Below are positions 4,703 to 7,284 of a stretch of DNA of 7,284 nt, one piece after another (position 1 is the stretch's first letter; each line of letters starts with the position of its first letter). The notes under the pieces are model-generated. The model ran no database searches. It was not told the origin of the DNA and was given only the letters and a program-made list of their open reading frames with translations. The position numbers and the translations under genes were made by a program. Source of the stretch: an uncultured bacterium (lineage in GTDB: Bacteria > Patescibacteriota > Minisyncoccia > Phycocordibacterales > PALSA-1337); contig CAIRAF010000106.1 in NCBI GenBank assembly GCA_903876465.1, positions 1-7,284 on the forward strand. The letters are read 5' to 3'.

Positions 4703-5401
4703 ATGAAAATTCTTGTCATTGAAGATGATCCTTCTATAGCTGACATTCTACGAATCGGATTGCGTCCCGATGCGCACGCAGTTGACATAGCTGATAATGG
4801 AAATGACGGTTCATTCATGGCTCGAGCTTATGAATATGACGTTATTCTTCTTGACCATGCGCTACCTGGAAAAAATGGAATAATGGTTTGCAAAGATATT
4901 AGAGGGTTAGGTAAAACAACGCCTATTATTTTTCTATCTGTTACAGGAGATACTGAATTGAAGGTTCAAGCTCTAGATAATGGAGCTGACGATTATCTAA
5001 CAAAACCATTCTCTTTATCAGAACTAAAATCTCGTATTCGCGCTGTCACACGCAGACCCGCTTTATTAAGCAGTATTGAATTGAAGGTCCATGATCTCTC
5101 TCTGAATTCCCAACTTCATTGTGCGACTCGTAATGGAAGACAAATTAGACTTACAAAAAAAGAATTTGCTCTTTTGGAATATATGATACGAAATAAAGGA
5201 ATCATACTTTCTCGAGCAATGTTAATGGAACATGTATGGAGTGCTGATAGCGATCCATTTTCAAACACGGTTGAGGCACATATTCGAAACCTAAGAAAAA
5301 AGATAAATCCACACAAGACAAAATACAATCTAATAGCCAATATACCTGGACATGGTTATATTATTGATACCCCAGAACGATTATCAGCACTTAATAGGTA
5401 A
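4703..5401 (+). CDS. OmpR/PhoB-family response regulator
   Basis: This is a cytoplasmic two-component transcription factor of 232 residues, a typical length. The receiver domain (1-118) has the acidic pocket Glu7-Asp8-Asp9, phospho-acceptor Asp51 in VILLDHALPG, Ser79 in FLSVTGD and Lys101 in LTKPF. The DNA-binding winged helix (about 125-225) has LTKKEFALLEYM, the LSRAMLMEHVW helix, the recognition-helix stretch NTVEAHIRNLRKKI and the wing IANIPGHGYII, where the family usually has a T-V-R-G-x-G-Y pattern, so the wing arginine is replaced by Pro. The promoter implies a leaderless mRNA. A histidine kinase lies downstream on the same strand and is the likely partner, but the roughly 310-base gap with a terminator suggests the two are not simply one operon. 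The target genes cannot be read from the window. Confidence 0.95.
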   Translation: MKILVIEDDPSIADILRIGLRPDAHAVDIADNGNDGSFMARAYEYDVILLDHALPGKNGIMVCKDIRGLGKTTPIIFLSVTGDTELKVQALDNGADDYLTKPFSLSELKSRIRAVTRRPALLSSIELKVHDLSLNSQLHCATRNGRQIRLTKKEFALLEYMIRNKGIILSRAMLMEHVWSADSDPFSNTVEAHIRNLRKKINPHKTKYNLIANIPGHGYIIDTPERLSALNR

Positions 5402-5647
5402 TATTTTTATCAAAATTTTATATATTCTTTATTGGGGTTTTATCTTGCATTGTTAAGCTATGTAACGGTTATGTGTCGACATAACCAACTTTAAAAATAG
5501 TAATGATGATAGTGCTTAGATGACGCATGTATTTTCCTTAGTCGAGAGAACCCGAACCTCTCTTCTCCACATACAAATCATCAGTCATCAAACTGACTAA
5601 CACAAAATGTCTTATATTCATCTACGGGCAGTAGAAAAATTAAGACG
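5402..5647 (+). other. Non-coding region between regulator and kinase, rich in short stems
   Basis: I see no convincing protein frame here. The region holds GGTTATGT/ACATAACC (5467-5486), GAGAG/CTCTC (5544-5548, 5558-5562) and AGTCA/TGACT (5583-5587, 5594-5598). The pair TTAGTC (5538-5543) / GACTAA (5595-5600) would compete with the last stem. A further pair, GATGAC (5519-5524) / GTCATC (5584-5589), is possible. It ends in the strong terminator at 5648-5688. It is either a long 3' UTR of the regulator, a leader of the kinase or a separate non-coding RNA. Confidence 0.5.
5467..5486. repeat. Perfect 8-bp inverted repeat GGTTATGT-GTCG-ACATAACC
   Basis: Two 8-base arms surround a 4-base centre, 66 bases after the regulator's stop and well upstream of the kinase. 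In DNA it could be an operator; in RNA it is a compact hairpin with a tetraloop. No T-run follows, so it is not a terminator. GTAACGGTTAT immediately before it (5463-5473) adds a partly overlapping, imperfect GTAAC/GTTA-type repeat. Confidence 0.6.
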
Positions 5648-5688
5648 CATCGCACGAGTATGGATGACTCGTGCGATGTTGTGTTTTT
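5648..5688 (+). terminator. Strong intrinsic terminator inside the longest possible kinase frame
   Basis: CATCGCACGAGT (5648-5659) pairs perfectly with ACTCGTGCGATG (5667-5678) around a 7-base loop. TTGTGTTTTT follows (5679-5688, eight T in ten). A 12-bp GC-containing stem with a T-rich tail is very unlikely by chance in coding sequence. It argues that the kinase frame really begins downstream, and that transcription from the regulator side is at least partly stopped here. Confidence 0.8.
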
Positions 5689-5714
5689 CGGCACGCATCA
5701 ATATTTCAAAGACA

Positions 5715-6779
5715 ATGCTGCTCAGCAGAAATGAATTGAGGAAAAATTATCTTTTGACCATGACTCTCATTTTTTTCCTGCTTATATCCACAATGCTCGC
5801 CATCACTAGTACATGGAATAATGTTGCCGTAATCAATATATCTGATTGGAAATATGATGAAATAACTACAATAGACGTGATTATTTACACACTCACATTT
5901 ATATTTATCTGCTTAATCGTTTGGCTTTCTAGTCGACAGATAAAAGCTTCTTTGGTTCGGGCAGAGAGATCGGAAAAGTTGTTGAGAGAAGAGCGAGATG
6001 TACTAGAGCAAAGAGTCGGAGAGAGAAGTAAAGAATTAATAGCTTACCAAGAAAAGAGATTTGCTGAAATGGAACACACGGTACGTGTAGGTGAACTTGC
6101 CTGTGGAATTATTCACGACATGATAACCCCCCTCACGTCCATCTCACTTCGCATGGAAGAATTAACGTATCATCCAGAAAAATATTGTACAAAGGAGACT
6201 TATGAAATGCTTACTAAAACTATTGAAGCCTCGCGTAGAATGAAAGATTTTATGGGAAGTGCTCAATGTATCATTGATCCAAAACGTATTCATGAAAATA
6301 TGATTACTAATCTCAATAGAGAGATGGCAATAATATACGACATGTTTGTATATAAGGCTCGTATGTCAAATGTATGTATTGAAATTGAGTCCAAGGACAA
6401 CCCAGTCGTACCTATACATCCATTGAGGATTCATCAAATATTAACCAATCTTGTCTCGAATGCGATAGATGCATGCTCACACATTATAAAAGAAAAAAAC
6501 GAGTTTGAATCAACTAAAAAAATTGTCTGTATCAAAGCAGAAAAAAATGACTCTTTAATCAAGATTCAAGTATCAGACAATGGTTGTGGTATGAATATAA
6601 ATCAATTAGATACTCTCTTTACTGACCAGAGAACAACCAAACCGAGTGGTACAGGTCTCGGACTTATTAGTATACATTCAATAATTACCAAAGAACTTGG
6701 TGGAACAATCACTGTGAATAGTGCCGTTGGAATTGGCACGACATTTAATATAACTATCCCTTTACCTGCACATCTCTAG
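5715..6779 (+). CDS. Membrane sensor histidine kinase
   Basis: An inner-membrane kinase that autophosphorylates a histidine and passes the phosphate to a response regulator, most likely the one encoded upstream. With the ATG at 5715 it has 354 residues: TM1 at about 13-33, an outside loop of only about 20 residues, TM2 at about 54-72, then a coiled-coil linker (ERSEKLLREERDVLEQRV). The dimerisation domain has His134 in GELACGIIHDMITPL; the ATP domain has the N-box LTNLVSNAIDAC (Asn249), G1 DNGCGM (Asp288), G2 GTGLGL (from 312) and a final GTTFNITIP. With no real extracytoplasmic domain, it probably senses a membrane or internal signal. The frame opens further to an ATG at 5607 (390 aa), but those codons cover the terminator hairpin, so I prefer 5715; the start remains uncertain. 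The 3' end overlaps the convergent nuclease gene by 26 bases. Confidence 0.92.
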   Translation: MLLSRNELRKNYLLTMTLIFFLLISTMLAITSTWNNVAVINISDWKYDEITTIDVIIYTLTFIFICLIVWLSSRQIKASLVRAERSEKLLREERDVLEQRVGERSKELIAYQEKRFAEMEHTVRVGELACGIIHDMITPLTSISLRMEELTYHPEKYCTKETYEMLTKTIEASRRMKDFMGSAQCIIDPKRIHENMITNLNREMAIIYDMFVYKARMSNVCIEIESKDNPVVPIHPLRIHQILTNLVSNAIDACSHIIKEKNEFESTKKIVCIKAEKNDSLIKIQVSDNGCGMNINQLDTLFTDQRTTKPSGTGLGLISIHSIITKELGGTITVNSAVGIGTTFNITIPLPAHL

Positions 6780-7284
6780 CCGCCTTACGATAACGGCAAT
6801 AATCACATTCTGGAGCTGGCTTTGGTGGTTTTTCGCCCATGAGGCATGCTTTGATTTTTGGAAGCAAAGGTTCGATCCACGAATCATTTCCAGTGTATGG
6901 AATGAGATCAATATCGAACTCAAGTTTTGCATCAAAAGACTTCACATCAGTCTTACCGTTACAATAAACAAAATATCCTGTCGGTGAAACTTTGAATCCA
7001 TTCTTGCGAAACAACCACTGATAGACTTCCATTTGGCGCTTATAACCAATCTGCCATTCTTTGTCCAAAGTAACTTTTTCCTCCTTGCTAGTAGATTTGT
7101 AATCAACAATATGAAGCTCACCAGCATCATTGATCCACACATCATCAACGGCGCCAGTTATAAGAAGGTTAGTATTTTTATCTAAGTAAGTTATGCCTTT
7201 GAAATTGCTTCTCCAAATATCCATATCTTCATGCATATATGGAATAACGTCACGAACACCAAAGGCGTGCATCAGTGGATGTGG
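6754..7284 (-). CDS. PD-(D/E)XK nuclease-superfamily protein (RecB/Cas4-like), N-terminus beyond the window
   Basis: The visible part is a RecB-type nuclease core. Counting from the Met at 7272: GAVDDVW with Asp43/Asp44, then GELHIVDYKS with the D57-Y58-K59 catalytic motif, then the helix KRQMEVYQW with the Gln80...Tyr84 (QxxxY) motif typical of RecB, AddB and Cas4 nucleases, and finally CDYCRYRKAA near the end (Cys156, Cys159). Such C-terminal cysteines often join an N-terminal one to hold an Fe-S cluster. The frame stays open past 7272 to the window edge (PHPLMHAFG), so 7272 is probably not the start. I associate this architecture with a nuclease family frequent in CPR genomes, from memory. 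The substrate is unknown; no cas genes are nearby, so calling it Cas4 is not justified. Its stop lies inside the end of the kinase gene. Confidence 0.88.
   Translation of the reverse strand, partial: PHPLMHAFGVRDVIPYMHEDMDIWRSNFKGITYLDKNTNLLITGAVDDVWINDAGELHIVDYKSTSKEEKVTLDKEWQIGYKRQMEVYQWLFRKNGFKVSPTGYFVYCNGKTDVKSFDAKLEFDIDLIPYTGNDSWIEPLLPKIKACLMGEKPPKPAPECDYCRYRKAARDVQVKG

Larger units (their letters stand above)
5466..5688 (+). ncRNA. Candidate non-coding RNA of about 220 nt ending at an intrinsic terminator
   Basis: A weak promoter (TTGGGG at 5432-5437, 16 bases, TG-T-TAAGCT at 5451-5459) would start a transcript right at the 8-bp hairpin GGTTATGT/ACATAACC, and a strong terminator closes it at 5648-5688. 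Several stems and at least one pair of mutually exclusive stems lie between. I do not recognise tmRNA, RNase P, SRP or another named RNA. The alternative is simply the regulator's 3' UTR. Confidence 0.28.

Noticed and set aside
4510..4818. 102-residue minus-strand frame containing GGNRTHTALRQQNFKSC
   Set aside because: This is the well-known spurious translation of a tRNA gene on its reverse strand; it lies over tRNA-Leu.
1..7284. CRISPR array, insertion sequence, toxin-antitoxin or defence island
   Set aside because: I saw no regularly spaced repeats, transposase motifs or paired small toxin/antitoxin genes. The lone RecB-like nuclease is not enough to call a defence system.

Overview
The window looks like one end of a contig from a small-genome bacterium, most likely a member of the Candidate Phyla Radiation (Patescibacteria, probably near Parcubacteria). 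This is an inference from several traits: a very short translation initiation factor IF-2 with no N-terminal extension, a short RbfA, a DUF4446 protein, a nuclease of a type I associate with these genomes, moderately low GC, tRNA genes without encoded CCA, and few recognisable Shine-Dalgarno sites. UGA is used as a stop (end of the gene at 1966-2307), so the standard code seems to apply.

Layout. Positions 1-61 are not genomic: they are an Illumina P7/index/read-2 adapter left on the contig. Positions 62-240 hold the C-terminal end of an unidentified plus-strand reading frame. At about 240 this abuts, inside a gene, a minus-strand cysteine desulfurase (241-1224) that loses its last third, including the catalytic-cysteine loop. 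Next to an untrimmed adapter this looks more like a chimeric contig end than a real pseudogene. A minus-strand terminator at 1252-1279, upstream of the desulfurase, ends a possible small RNA. A DUF4446 membrane protein (1385-1864, +) follows. A bidirectional terminator then separates it from a 113-residue orphan protein (1966-2307, -).

The central block is translational. infB (2472-4052) and rbfA (4063-4398) form a short operon, followed by tRNA-Cys(GCA) and tRNA-Leu(UAA). The infB promoter and the orphan gene's promoter are back to back and share one -35 region.

The right part carries a two-component pair: an OmpR-type response regulator (4703-5401) and a membrane histidine kinase with almost no extracytoplasmic domain (to 6779). 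They are separated by about 310 bases holding inverted repeats and a strong intrinsic terminator, which overlaps the first codons of the longest possible kinase frame. A RecB/Cas4-like PD-(D/E)XK nuclease (6754-7284, -) converges on the kinase, overlaps its 3' end by 26 bases and runs off the window.

Several promoters carry an extended -10 (TGN before the hexamer). Three place the -10 only 6-7 bases before the start codon, which implies leaderless mRNAs. I found no CRISPR array, transposon, toxin-antitoxin pair or clear new multi-gene system. The most unusual items are the adapter/chimera at the left end, the shared divergent promoter, the leaderless promoters and two candidate non-coding RNAs.
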